A DNA stretch of 64,000 nucleotides from UBA3937 sp050951585 (GCA_050951585.1 JBMNJI010000012.1:1-64000), one strand, 5' to 3'; counted from the stretch's first letter, positions 26,520 through 35,589 are shown. Made by a program: numbers and translations. Notes: a model not told the origin generated them from the sequence alone.

Positions 26520-27308
26520 GTGAAGCTGAAATTATCAGAACGTCTTTTGGCCATTGCCGCACTGGTTCCTTTGGGGGCTAGGGTTGCCGATATCGGGACC
26601 GATCATGCCCTGTTGCCCTGTTATTTAGTGGGGTCGGAAAAAGCTACTTCTGTCATTGGGGTAGATGTACACCGGGGGCCGTACGAGAGGGCCTGGCAAA
26701 CCGTGCGGGAGTGTTCCCTGGAAGAATATATCGAGATCCGGTTAGGGGACGGACTGACTGTTCTGAAGCCTGGGGAAGTGGACACTGTCGTTATTGCGGG
26801 TATGGGGGGGACGGCAATCAGCAATATTTTTGCGGAGTCTCCTCAAGTAGTCGGTTCTTTGCGCAAGGTTATTCTCCAGCCTATGAATAATCCCGCAGCG
26901 GTGCGCAACTGGTTGTGGGAGCATGGGTGGGAAATCACGGCAGAGGATTTAATCTTTGAAGACAAGCAGTATTATCAGCTGATTGGCGCGGAGAATGCTC
27001 CGTCAACGGAGACTGCTCGGACAACGGCTGCGCAGTCCACTGGAGTTTCCCGGTCAACGACCACTGTTGAGAGATCCTTCTTTCCGGAATTAGCAGCAGA
27101 ATACGGACCGCTCTTAATTCGCCACATACACCCGCTGTTACCCGGTTTATTAGAAAGGGATCAAAGGGCGATGCAGGTGATGCTTGAACAGTTGGCCAAA
27201 TCGTCACAGGAAGACGTGCAGCTTCGCTACAGGGAAGCCCAGCAACAGATGCAAAAAATGAAGGAGTTGAGGGAATGGCTGTTAGTTGCCAAACCATCAT
27301 CAATGTGA
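26520..27308 (+). CDS. trmK: tRNA (adenine22-N1)-methyltransferase
   Basis: 262 residues from GTG at 26520. The SAM-binding Rossmann motif RVADIGTDHALLPCYLV near residue 22 and VIAGMGGTAISNIF are typical of TrmK/YqfN. The family member from Bacillus methylates N1 of A22 in tRNAs. A low-complexity Ser/Thr-rich insert (ENAPSTETARTTAAQSTG) around residue 160 is unusual for the family. It overlaps the following Nif3-family gene by 34 nt, the same neighbour order as yqfN-yqfO in Bacillus. Confidence 0.93.
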   Translation: MKLKLSERLLAIAALVPLGARVADIGTDHALLPCYLVGSEKATSVIGVDVHRGPYERAWQTVRECSLEEYIEIRLGDGLTVLKPGEVDTVVIAGMGGTAISNIFAESPQVVGSLRKVILQPMNNPAAVRNWLWEHGWEITAEDLIFEDKQYYQLIGAENAPSTETARTTAAQSTGVSRSTTTVERSFFPELAAEYGPLLIRHIHPLLPGLLERDQRAMQVMLEQLAKSSQEDVQLRYREAQQQMQKMKELREWLLVAKPSSM

Positions 27309-28387
27309 TCGAAAAAATTGCCCCGAAAAGGAGCGCCGAAGAGTGGGATAATGTGGGTTTGCAGATTGGCAGCCCCGCCCAGCCAGTCTCTTCTGTTTTT
27401 CTGTCTCTTGATCTAAACGAGGCCATCCTGGAAGAGGCTCTCTCAGCCGGTGCCGATCTGCTGGTCGTGCATCATACTCCTTTTTTCAAACCGGTGAAGA
27501 ATATACGGACAGATCTGCCGCAGGGCAGGCTCCTTTATCGGATTATCCAGCACGGCCTCGCGTTATATGCCGCTCATACCAATCTTGATGCCGCCGTCGG
27601 CGGGGTCAATGATATGCTGGCGCAAAAATTAGGTTTACAACAGGTTGAGCTGTTGACGGAAAGCTGGCAGGAAAAGTTATATAAACTGGTGGTGTTTATC
27701 CCGGCCGACTATACCGAGAAAGTCAGTGATGCGATGGCCAAAGCCGGTGCCGGCTGGATTGGGAATTATGCCCATTGCACTTTCCGCACCAATGGAACAG
27801 GGACGTTTCTGCCCCTTGCCGGAACGAATCCTTTTATTGGCGCCGAAGGGAAACTGACCAGGGTGGAGGAAACAAGACTGGAAACAATTATCCCCGAAGA
27901 CCGCGTGAACAGGGTGCTGAAGGCGATGCTGAAAGCTCATCCCTATGAGGAAGTAGCTTATGACTTGTATCCGCTGGTTAATAGCGGGGCGAAGACAGGG
28001 CTGGGCCGGATTGGTCTTTTACCACAAGCCCTTTCTTTGCAGGGCTTTATTAATCTGGTCAAAGGGCGTCTTTCCCTGCCGTTTGTGCGCTATTGCGGTG
28101 ATTTGGAAAAAAGCGTGGAAAAAGTGGCTGTTTGCGGGGGCAGCGGGGCCTCGCTTCTTGGGCGTGCTGCTTTTCTGGGCGCTGACGTTTATTTGACCGC
28201 CGATGTAAAATATCATGAAGCACAGGAAGCCCAGGCTTTAGGGCTGGCCTTAGTTGACGGCGGTCATTTCGGGACGGAACAGCCGGTGATTGCCGTCCTT
28301 GCCGCTCAATTAAGGGAAGCCATGACCAAAGAGCAGGTGCAGGTTGTTACTTCACAGCTCAATAGTGACCCGTTTAGCTTTTTGTAG
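27275..28387 (+). CDS. Nif3-like dinuclear metal centre protein (YqfO type)
   Basis: 370 residues. The Nif3 fold is interrupted by a PII-like insert domain of about 130 residues (KLVVFIPADYTEKVSDAM to AHPYEEVAYDLYPL), as in YqfO. Metal-ligand segments are present: VVHHTPFF, AAHTNLDAA and DGGHFGTEQPV. The biochemical role of the family is not settled; GTP cyclohydrolase and metal-related roles have been proposed. It overlaps trmK and ends in a terminator. Confidence 0.93.
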   Translation: MAVSCQTIINVIEKIAPKRSAEEWDNVGLQIGSPAQPVSSVFLSLDLNEAILEEALSAGADLLVVHHTPFFKPVKNIRTDLPQGRLLYRIIQHGLALYAAHTNLDAAVGGVNDMLAQKLGLQQVELLTESWQEKLYKLVVFIPADYTEKVSDAMAKAGAGWIGNYAHCTFRTNGTGTFLPLAGTNPFIGAEGKLTRVEETRLETIIPEDRVNRVLKAMLKAHPYEEVAYDLYPLVNSGAKTGLGRIGLLPQALSLQGFINLVKGRLSLPFVRYCGDLEKSVEKVAVCGGSGASLLGRAAFLGADVYLTADVKYHEAQEAQALGLALVDGGHFGTEQPVIAVLAAQLREAMTKEQVQVVTSQLNSDPFSFL

Positions 28388-28414
28388 GATAGGATTATTC
28401 CTGTCCTTTTTTTA
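28386..28414 (+). terminator. Intrinsic terminator after the Nif3-family gene
   Basis: AGGATAGGA pairs with TCCTGTCCT (one G-T pair) and is followed by seven T. It starts at the last base of the stop codon region. Confidence 0.85.
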
Positions 28415-28459
28415 TTACCGAAGATCAATTTGAGGGTTGGCATGAAAGGAGAGATATTT

Positions 28460-29191
28460 TTGAGTCAGGAAAAAGTAATGAGTCAGGAAGAATTGGTATG
28501 GAAGCTGCAGGAGCTAAAGAGGAAGGAAGCCGAGATCAAAAACGGTGAAGAGTTAAAGCCCTGGGTTGGTAAACTGAAAGCGTTGCAGGCGAAGGTGCAG
28601 GGCGGGGAACAAGAGAGTGAAGATTTGACCCGGGAGATTAGTGCGGGAGAAAAAAACGCCCGGCGGCTGGAGCAGGAAATAAATGAATTATCCGCGCAGA
28701 CCAGCGAAAAAAAGGAAAAACTATATGCGAGCAAGGGCGGCCCATTAAAGGAGATTCTCTCCATGCAACAGGCCATTTTAAAGCAGGAAGAGCAAACTAA
28801 AGAGGCGGAAAAAACGTATTGGGAAATGAACAGGCAGATTGAAGAATGGAAAAAGAAAATCGTGGAGCTTACTGCAGAAATAAAAAGCTGGAAAAGGGAG
28901 TATAACGAAGGGGTAAGGGAGTACAAGAAGATCAAGGAGCAGTACGACTTGAAATTAGCCGCCCTCCAGAGTCAGCTTGAAGAAGTTGCGGAACAGCTTC
29001 AGCCGCAAACCTTAAAATTAGTCAAATCGGCGGAAAAACGTTATCCGCTGAGCTTTGTGGCGATGTTGAAAAACGGGACCTGTACGGGCTGCCGAATTGG
29101 CGTATCAGCCACTTCGATCAGAGAAGTAAAAGCCGGGAAAGGTTTTTATCATTGTGACAATTGCGGCCGCCTGTTGATTAACCCGTTTTAA
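28460..29191 (+). CDS. Coiled-coil protein with C4 zinc ribbon (zf-RING_7 family)
   Basis: 243 residues from TTG at 28460, preceded by AAAGGAGAG six bases upstream; the longer frame from 28430 includes that ribosome site and is less likely. Residues about 10-190 are a long charged coiled coil. The C-terminus has a four-cysteine zinc ribbon (GTCTGCRIGVS, then FYHCDNCGRLL). Proteins of this family commonly sit next to Nif3-family genes; their role is poorly defined, with nucleic-acid or ribosome-associated functions proposed. Confidence 0.88.
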   Translation: MSQEKVMSQEELVWKLQELKRKEAEIKNGEELKPWVGKLKALQAKVQGGEQESEDLTREISAGEKNARRLEQEINELSAQTSEKKEKLYASKGGPLKEILSMQQAILKQEEQTKEAEKTYWEMNRQIEEWKKKIVELTAEIKSWKREYNEGVREYKKIKEQYDLKLAALQSQLEEVAEQLQPQTLKLVKSAEKRYPLSFVAMLKNGTCTGCRIGVSATSIREVKAGKGFYHCDNCGRLLINPF

Positions 29192-29238
29192 TTTATGTTT
29201 GTCTATTTTCCTGTTCAAGATGGAAGGAGGCTCCATAC

Positions 29239-30649
29239 ATGAAAAATCTGCTTAGGATGCTCCTGCGTTTAGCGCTCTTCAGTATTATCTTGATTGTTCC
29301 ATTGTCGGCCGGGGCGGAACCCCAACCATATCAATTAAGCAAGAGCGGGGATTATCGGGTGGAAAGTGTTTTTTGTGTAGAGAATGTTGGGAGCAGAACC
29401 GCCACGGATATTTCCCTGGAAATACAATATGCCAATCCTTATATTACGAAGCTTATGCCGTATTCCACGATCCTCAATACCCTTTATGAGCCGCAGCCCG
29501 TTGAAGTGAAAACCGATGCTCAAAGGGAATCAGACCGGCCGGTATGAGATCGCCAGGTTACTACCGGGAGAAAAACAGATAATTAGGGTACTTCATGATT
29601 ACCGGGTATCTTTGATTGATTACACGATTGATCCGGCCAGGATCGAACCATATGCCCAGTTTCAACCGGCTGTCCTTCAGCCGTATTTAACCCCTTCTCC
29701 GGGGATCGAGAGTGACCATCCTTTAATTCAGGCTAAGGCGCGGGAAGTTGTGGGGAGGGAAACGAATCCCTTCAAGAAAGCGAAAAAGATTTTCACCTTT
29801 GTGAACGAATATATGACATACAGTGAAGAGAAATTTGGGACGAATGAGGGAAAAGAAAGTGAGTACGGCGCCCTTTACGCCTTACAGACGGGGAAGGGTG
29901 TCTGTGAAGATTATGCCGATTTAATGGTCGCTCTGCTCAGGGCCACCGGCGTTCCGGCACGCACAGTATCCGGGTGGACGGGAGAAATAAGCGGGAAGAG
30001 CATCAAACTGATTGATGCAAATACTACCTTCCTCCCGGGGCATATGTGGCTGGAATATTATCTGCCCGGCTATGGCTGGATTCCGGCTGATCCTACTTTT
30101 ACCTATACGGTTAATAATGTCCGGCAGGTTGAATACAGTCGTCTGACCGGAATCAGGCAGCCCAGTTTCGTCGATAGTTGTGAAATGGCGGGGCATGCTG
30201 TTTCATACAGTTTTCGGGGCGATGTTGACGTAAACACCAATGTCACTATTTATAAGTTAGGGGTTGACGGTGTCATGCCGCTTCCGGTGGGAGGCACACA
30301 AGCGCCGTTGCTCTATTTGGAAGATATACCCTTGATTTTTGACGTTAATCCGGTGATTGAAAATGGGCGTACGCTTGTGCCGATGCGCGGTATTTTTCAG
30401 GCCCTGGGGGCGGCTGTTGAATGGGACGGGGTGACCCAGAGAATTGTCGCTTTGTCGCCTGAGCGAAAAGTGGAATTACAAATCGGTCAGACCCAGGCTT
30501 GGGTAAACGGCGAACTGCGTACGCTTGATGTATCACCATGTATTCTTGACAGCAGAACGATGATCCCGCTTAGGTTTGTGGGGGAAGCGCTCGGTTGCCA
30601 GGTGGACTGGGACGGGAATCTGCGGACGATCAATCTGCGGTTTCATTAA
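29239..30649 (+). pseudogene. Exported transglutaminase-like protein with copper-amine-oxidase-N domain, frameshifted
   Basis: The first frame (29239-29547) gives a signal peptide (LLRLALFSIILIVPLSAGA) and the start of a beta-rich region. The homologous continuation, beginning LKGNQTGRYEIARLLPGE, is in the next frame from about 29518 and runs to 30649. One extra base near 29515-29525 would explain the break. The second part holds a transglutaminase-like domain with the catalytic Cys in GKGVCEDYADLM, and His and Asp in GHMWLEYYLPGYGWIPAD. It ends in two short copper-amine-oxidase-N (stalk) repeats (NGRTLVPMRGIFQALGA and SRTMIPLRFVGEALG). Likely a cell-surface peptidase or crosslinking-type enzyme. 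Whether the break is real or a sequencing error is open. Confidence 0.8.
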
Positions 30650-30651
30650 TA

Positions 30652-30700
30652 GGTTTACATTTTTGCTCCGGCGCGGATATATATATGGTAGAAAAATAAA
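30652..30700 (+). promoter_or_regulatory. 49-nt promoter-like element, copy A
   Basis: It starts GGTTTACATTTTTGCTC and ends GGTAGAAAAATAAA. TTTACA at 30654-30659 is followed after 18 nt by TATATA. Two further copies of exactly the same length occur at 34730 and 35052. The spacer is conserved as well as the hexamers, which suggests a regulator site or a special sigma factor. A short hairpin (CATCCCC/GGGGATG) follows at 30702-30717. Confidence 0.7.
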
Positions 30701-30774
30701 ACATCCCCGGGGGGATGAATGGGGTTCATTTCATAACCTCCGGAAAATACCAATAAGTTTTATTGGTATTTTTT
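30701..30774 (+). ncRNA. Candidate short transcript from element A
   Basis: Between element A and the terminator at 30745-30774 lies about 45 nt with a GC hairpin at 30702-30717 and a possible 13-codon frame starting at the ATG of 30715. A transcript from element A would be some 80 nt long. This could be a small RNA, a leader peptide or an attenuator for the gene at 30891. Confidence 0.35.
30745..30774 (+). terminator. Intrinsic terminator downstream of element A
   Basis: AATACCAATAA and TTATTGGTATT form an 11-bp stem with a short loop, followed by a T-run. Confidence 0.9.
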
Positions 30775-30890
30775 ATGGCTTTTTTATACAGCATTCACAG
30801 TTTAATAGATACTTTTATGGAAAACGTTGAAATTATTACTATATTTCTGTAAAATATTAGATGTTAGTACTTATAGGGAGGGAACCTATC

Positions 30891-31718
30891 ATGAGGAAAA
30901 TCGCAACATTATTACTGCTTGCATTTACTCTGACAATAGCAGGAACGACAGGTGTTGGGGCCGTGGTGCCCGGGTATGAGGATGCTGTGAAGGGATATAA
31001 AATAGCTGACGTTACTTTAGAATTTAAATATCATGATGGCACTACAGACACTGGTACATATTGGATTTACAACGATCCAAGATATTCAGATGATGAGGTG
31101 ATCGAACAAACCTTAGCAAGCTTTTGGAAAACAAATCAAACAGACATTCGTCGCATTACCCACGTAAACGGTGTTCCCATTGAAAATACCAAGTGGGCAA
31201 AGTATGGCGGGGTAATTCAGCATGTAGGGGGAAATTATCAGTTCCCGGACGATCCCATACCACAAACTCCGGTTGCTGCTGAGGTAACAGTTTTCATCAA
31301 TGGAAAGCAAGTGGAGTTTCCCGACCAAAAGCCAATAATCATTCAAGGAAGAACAATGGTACCCATCCGTGCGGTATTCGAGCATCCTGATGTGCAAGCA
31401 GAAGTAAAGTGGAATGAAGAAGAACGCACTGTCACCGCTACAGACCGTTCTGGCAAGACAATTGTGTTTCGTATTGGCGAAAACAATTATCGTGTTAAAA
31501 CAGGTTTAAATGAAGAATTAAAATACTCGGATGTTGCGCCGGTCATTGAAAACAGCCGTACTCTCTTGCCTCTGCGTGCTTTATCCGAATCACTTGATTT
31601 TCAGGTAGACTGGATTGAAGATGAAAGGAAAGTCGAGATAAAAGAGAAACCGGGAAACAAGCGTAAACTATTGTCACCAGAAGAATGGGCTGCCTTCCTG
31701 CGGGGGGGTAACGCCTAA
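30891..31718 (+). CDS. Exported protein with copper-amine-oxidase-N (stalk) domain
   Basis: 275 residues from ATG at 30891, eight bases after GGGAGGG. Signal peptide MRKIATLLLLAFTLTIAGTT. Residues about 30-125 are not recognised. The C-terminal part carries two stalk-domain repeats, QGRTMVPIRAVFEHPD and NSRTLLPLRALSESLDFQV, each in the usual beta-hairpin context. These domains are common in exported proteins of Peptococcaceae-type Clostridia and are thought to mediate wall attachment or protein contacts, not catalysis. It overlaps the next gene by one base (TAATG), so the two are co-translated. Confidence 0.8.
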   Translation: MRKIATLLLLAFTLTIAGTTGVGAVVPGYEDAVKGYKIADVTLEFKYHDGTTDTGTYWIYNDPRYSDDEVIEQTLASFWKTNQTDIRRITHVNGVPIENTKWAKYGGVIQHVGGNYQFPDDPIPQTPVAAEVTVFINGKQVEFPDQKPIIIQGRTMVPIRAVFEHPDVQAEVKWNEEERTVTATDRSGKTIVFRIGENNYRVKTGLNEELKYSDVAPVIENSRTLLPLRALSESLDFQVDWIEDERKVEIKEKPGNKRKLLSPEEWAAFLRGGNA

Positions 31719-34714
31719 TGAGAACAGCAAAATTCCGAATAATATCGGCATTAGCACTACTGCTAACCTATATACTGACAAGCATTGTGCCGGCAAATTC
31801 ATTGCCGGCTTTTGCTGCTGCTCCCCGCTTTGCTATTGATGAAACAAATACCAGGCAAATAAAAGATAGCTTTACAGAAACAGGGTTGCCTTTTCACGAG
31901 ACATGGACATGTGATTTAAAAGGGAAGGTAAACAGCCAGCCCATTGTGGTAGACGGATATATCTATGTGCAGGCGGGAAAAGATCTCCTGAAGCTTTCAT
32001 TGGAAGAAGGCAGGATTCTAGGTCGGATTACGGTAAACCAGCATGAATTGCCTTCCGGTTCGTCCCCAACATATGCAGAAACCACTCATGCCCCGCGGAT
32101 TTATCAGGCTACCCGTGATCACCGACTTTGGGCTATAGACCCGTTAACTTTTAAGCCTATCTGGGAACAACCGTTAATTTTGACTACAGATAAACAAAGC
32201 GATAATTACAAAAAAAGATACCGGGTTACCTCCAGCCCTTTTGTGTATATTCATAATCATCGTACATATATTGCTGTGGGAACAGCTAATGGAGATGCTA
32301 CTGGACTGCCGGGGCAATATGCTGATAATGGTTTCTTTATCATCCAAGATGTTGGGTTTAAACCACAGGTTGTATATTGGAATCAAATGCCGGGGGAGGT
32401 TACAGGCTCTCCAATCTTTCATAATGGGATGATCATTGGTACAGAAAACACTCAGGGTAAAGAATCTGAACTTATTAGATATCTACCTAATGTAAATTCA
32501 TTTACATCATCAAAATGTGCAGTCAACTTGGGTGTCCCAGGTTCACCAGCAGCAGAAGGTGACTATATATATGTTGCCGACAGAACAGGATTTATTTATA
32601 AATTTTTTAACAAGAACGCGAGTGAAATTAATCGGGTATGGAAAAATCCCGAGCAACCCGGTGATTTTGACTCCAACCGTTTCCTTAACAGCTACAACCT
32701 TATGTCGCCGGTCATCGGCAATAAATACATTTACCTGCCGTTAGTGCATTACAACAATTACTCCAGCGGTGGACCAGGTGCCGTTATTGCCGTAGATAAA
32801 GAAACAGGCTTCACACACAAAGTTCGCCCCTTCAATTCCATCCTTAAATCGAATATGCTTTATTGGAAACCGTCACCGGAGGCGGAGCAGGATTATGTTT
32901 TCGTCTTTGCTTATGACGGCACGGCATGGGCTTTAGATGGCCAAACTTTAGAGCCTGTACCATGGTTCTATGACCAAAAAGAAAACAAAGTCAAAGAAGC
33001 GGTCCGGCTTTTTCCGGTGGAACCGGGCAGTGTTGCCCCGGAAATGGTTATTGCCGACTCCTACCTCTTGATTACGGACGGACAAGGAATCATGCATGCC
33101 TATAAGGCAGAAGAGCCGGTAAACTTCAAGGCCGTATCTCTGGAACCTATTAAAGCTCTTGAATCACTTGACGCTCAAGCATCAGCAGAAACTGAAGCAT
33201 CAACTGCCACATCCCCGGAAGCACCGGTACCGGCAAAAGACAGCCTGAACGAAGGAGAGCAAGCCGGAGACAGGGAATATCAACCCGGCGAGCGGGTGCA
33301 GCTTCAATTTACGGTGGAAAATACTTCTCCGGAGGATTATACCGAGATTCCGCTCATCCTTACCACCCCGGACGGAACGGTCCTCCCCGGCGGTACTGTT
33401 GACTTAAAAGCAGGCGAGAGATTAACGGTTACGCCCTGGACGGTTGAGGTTCCTCCTTCCGGCAGTCTGCTCTACCGGGCAACTATCAACCCCGAAGGAC
33501 ATCCCCAGGAAATTACCGCGGAAATAAAACCGCGTCTTGATAATACTGCCGAGGTAGAGCTTAATAAAACAGTTCTTGATCTGGAAGTAGTCTCCCTCTC
33601 GGTGGCAACCCCTACCGAGGCTGGAATAGTGCAAAACATTGAAACCGTTATTGCCAATAATACGGGACAAGCTATCCCGGAAGCCTTAATCCAATGGCAG
33701 GAAGACAGCAAGGTAATCCGGGAAGAAAAAGTATCCTTTGCCGTCGGGGAAAGCAAAACCCTTTCCTTTGCCTGGCGTGCCCCTGAGCGGGAAGCCACCG
33801 TCAATATCGCCGTCATCGCCGACCCTGCCCAACTTATTCCCGATGCAAACCGTGCCAACAATTTTAAGGAAGCATACATCGCCGTCAATCAATTCGTGAA
33901 GAGAAGTTGTAAAGAACCCCTGGACAGAGCCAGTTGGGATGTGGTTTACCACATCATTACCGGCTATCATACAAAAACAGTCTATGATACGGTGACCGTG
34001 GGAACGGATGAAAAAGGCAACCCCATAACACGGACTGAGGCGCGTACGGTAACCGATTATACCAATCCTATTTGGGAACCGGTTACGGTCACCTATAACG
34101 AATGGCTTGAATTGGATGTCAGCGTCAATACCAAACAAGGGATTCCCACCGACCCCCAAAACCCCAAAAAAAGCGACCGGGAAAGCCGGGGCTCCTGGGA
34201 GATCATTCCCTATGCCGAGGAGCAGTCCAAAAAGCTGCGTAAGAAAGTGGACCCTAACGAGATTACCCGGGCCGGTTATGGTTTTGAAGTCACTGTCGTG
34301 ACCAACTACCAAAACGACTGGGAAAGCAAAGTCCCTTCGGGATTGGCAAACACGGCGCAGCCCATTGGCGGCACATTTGCAGGACCGGCCCGTGTGATCG
34401 CCGAATTCTTTAATCCAAGCAACAAGTTTGTTAAAGCCGTTGAGCTGGCACAAGTCTCCGGCCGCGCCGACAGAACAGGCCAGTGTACCTGGATGTTGCC
34501 GGCCACCCGTTATACCTTTAAGGATGGTGAAACCATTTACGAAAGAAAGCATTATACCAGTCCCGATGACAAAGACGGCAATTATACGGTGCAAATCCGC
34601 GTTGAATACGCCGGTAAACATGGATTGTATTTCTGTAAACAAAAAAACGTCGAAATATGGGGGGATATGTATGATGATATTTATACTGCCCCCATGCCCC
34701 TTAATTTACGGTAA
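31718..34714 (+). CDS. Large exported protein: PQQ-like beta-propeller plus CARDB-type domains
   Basis: 998 residues. Signal peptide within the first 35 residues (IISALALLLTYILTSIVPA). Residues about 55-480 look like a beta-propeller of the PQQ-repeat type (QPIVVDGYIYVQAG, HRLWAIDPLTFKPIWEQP, YIYVADRTGFIYKF, DGTAWALDGQTLEP). Two Ig-like modules follow around residues 520-620 and 625-725; the second ends DPAQLIPDANRANNFKEA, a CARDB signature. The C-terminal 270 residues are beta-rich and not recognised. Likely a surface adhesion or scaffolding protein working with the co-translated stalk-domain protein upstream. Codon use seems richer in GC in the second half, hinting at a composite origin. 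Confidence 0.8.
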   Translation: MRTAKFRIISALALLLTYILTSIVPANSLPAFAAAPRFAIDETNTRQIKDSFTETGLPFHETWTCDLKGKVNSQPIVVDGYIYVQAGKDLLKLSLEEGRILGRITVNQHELPSGSSPTYAETTHAPRIYQATRDHRLWAIDPLTFKPIWEQPLILTTDKQSDNYKKRYRVTSSPFVYIHNHRTYIAVGTANGDATGLPGQYADNGFFIIQDVGFKPQVVYWNQMPGEVTGSPIFHNGMIIGTENTQGKESELIRYLPNVNSFTSSKCAVNLGVPGSPAAEGDYIYVADRTGFIYKFFNKNASEINRVWKNPEQPGDFDSNRFLNSYNLMSPVIGNKYIYLPLVHYNNYSSGGPGAVIAVDKETGFTHKVRPFNSILKSNMLYWKPSPEAEQDYVFVFAYDGTAWALDGQTLEPVPWFYDQKENKVKEAVRLFPVEPGSVAPEMVIADSYLLITDGQGIMHAYKAEEPVNFKAVSLEPIKALESLDAQASAETEASTATSPEAPVPAKDSLNEGEQAGDREYQPGERVQLQFTVENTSPEDYTEIPLILTTPDGTVLPGGTVDLKAGERLTVTPWTVEVPPSGSLLYRATINPEGHPQEITAEIKPRLDNTAEVELNKTVLDLEVVSLSVATPTEAGIVQNIETVIANNTGQAIPEALIQWQEDSKVIREEKVSFAVGESKTLSFAWRAPEREATVNIAVIADPAQLIPDANRANNFKEAYIAVNQFVKRSCKEPLDRASWDVVYHIITGYHTKTVYDTVTVGTDEKGNPITRTEARTVTDYTNPIWEPVTVTYNEWLELDVSVNTKQGIPTDPQNPKKSDRESRGSWEIIPYAEEQSKKLRKKVDPNEITRAGYGFEVTVVTNYQNDWESKVPSGLANTAQPIGGTFAGPARVIAEFFNPSNKFVKAVELAQVSGRADRTGQCTWMLPATRYTFKDGETIYERKHYTSPDDKDGNYTVQIRVEYAGKHGLYFCKQKNVEIWGDMYDDIYTAPMPLNLR

Positions 34715-34729
34715 CGGGTAGAAAATTTG

Positions 34730-34778
34730 GTTTACATTTTTGCTCTGGGGTGGATACTTATATGGTAGAAAAATAAAT
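34730..34778 (+). promoter_or_regulatory. 49-nt promoter-like element, copy B
   Basis: Same length and nearly the same sequence as copy A: GGTTTACATTTTTGCTC at the left and TATATGGTAGAAAAATAAA at the right. It lies 15 nt after the beta-propeller gene and 67 nt before the small gene at 34846. The palindrome TTCCGGAA follows. Confidence 0.7.
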
Positions 34779-34845
34779 TCATTTCCGGAATAGAAGGAAA
34801 GCATTTATACCTGCGAAGATAAAGAGGGGAAGGGGAGAGATTTTG

Positions 34846-35052
34846 ATGTGGAGTATATTCCATTTGTTTAAACCAAGGGAAGAGAAGCGAGGGTATTTTG
34901 TGCATACAAGCGGGGGAAAAAATATGCTTTGCAAGATATTAAACGAGTATGATACAAAAGAAGAAGCCACCCAAGATTTGGTTGACTTAGTGGCAAATAA
35001 AATTACGGAAAAAGATCTGTACAAAGAATTTTTGAAGAGACAATCCTGGTAG
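34846..35052 (+). CDS. Small protein of unknown function (68 aa)
   Basis: Starts at ATG 34846 after AAGGGGAGAG. It has a short amphipathic N-terminus (MWSIFHLFKPREEKRGYFVH), then a charged helical C-terminal half (EYDTKEEATQDLVDLVANK) ending FLKRQSW. There is no signal peptide. I do not recognise a family. It is driven by element B, and its stop codon overlaps element C by one base. The clear ribosome site and dedicated promoter-like element support it being a real gene. Confidence 0.55.
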   Translation: MWSIFHLFKPREEKRGYFVHTSGGKNMLCKILNEYDTKEEATQDLVDLVANKITEKDLYKEFLKRQSW

Positions 35053-35100
35053 GTTTACATTTTAGGCCCGGCGCGGATATATATACAGTAGAAAAGTAAA
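35052..35100 (+). promoter_or_regulatory. 49-nt promoter-like element, copy C
   Basis: Starts GGTTTACATTTT and ends CAGTAGAAAAGTAAA. It shares the CCGGCGCGGATATATATA core with copy A. A hairpin CATACC-TTTT-GGTATG follows at 35102-35117, just before the ribosome site of the gene at 35136. Confidence 0.7.
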
Positions 35101-35135
35101 TCATACCTTTTGGTATGAAATGGAGGATGAAGAAA

Positions 35136-35543
35136 ATGAATAGAAAACAACTGAGAAGTCTAACGCCGGAAGCCGCCTGGAAGTTTTTTACTGCAGAAGG
35201 GGAGACAGTGGAAGGATTTATTTCCGAGTTTGTTGATGACGGATATGAGCTGACAGATATCAAAACAATGGTCAGAATCTTTGCAAGTGAGACACCAATG
35301 ACCTTAGACCATCCATTATTGCAAGAAGATATTGATTTTTTGGAAGCTTCGTTCGAAAAATATATGATGGAGCACATTGAGAAAATCGGCGGCTTCGCCA
35401 ACTTGAAACTAATGCCCCATGATGAATTAATGAAAAGATGGGATGATGGGGTGGCAGACATGTTTTATTTAATGGAGAGAAGAGGCTATAAGATTCAGAA
35501 CCCCAGAATTAAGCAACTGGTGGAGGAGAAGTATTATCGGTAG
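35136..35543 (+). CDS. Hypothetical protein (135 aa)
   Basis: ATG at 35136, nine bases after GGAGG; in-frame ATGs at 35118 and 35127 are too close to or before that site. The protein is soluble, acidic and mostly helical (LTPEAAWKFFTAEGETVEGF, then DDGVADMFYLMERRGYK). No motif is recognised. It has its own 49-nt element C and hairpin leader, like the small gene upstream, suggesting shared regulation. It does not resemble an immunity protein family known to me. Confidence 0.6.
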   Translation: MNRKQLRSLTPEAAWKFFTAEGETVEGFISEFVDDGYELTDIKTMVRIFASETPMTLDHPLLQEDIDFLEASFEKYMMEHIEKIGGFANLKLMPHDELMKRWDDGVADMFYLMERRGYKIQNPRIKQLVEEKYYR

Positions 35544-35589
35544 GTTGTGACAGTTGGCGGAAAGGTGAAAAGTGTATAGGTGTATATGC

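Noticed and set aside
33686..34642. 318-codon minus-strand frame
   Set aside because: It lies entirely within the beta-propeller/CARDB gene, has no ribosome site, and its low-complexity composition is typical of antisense frames.
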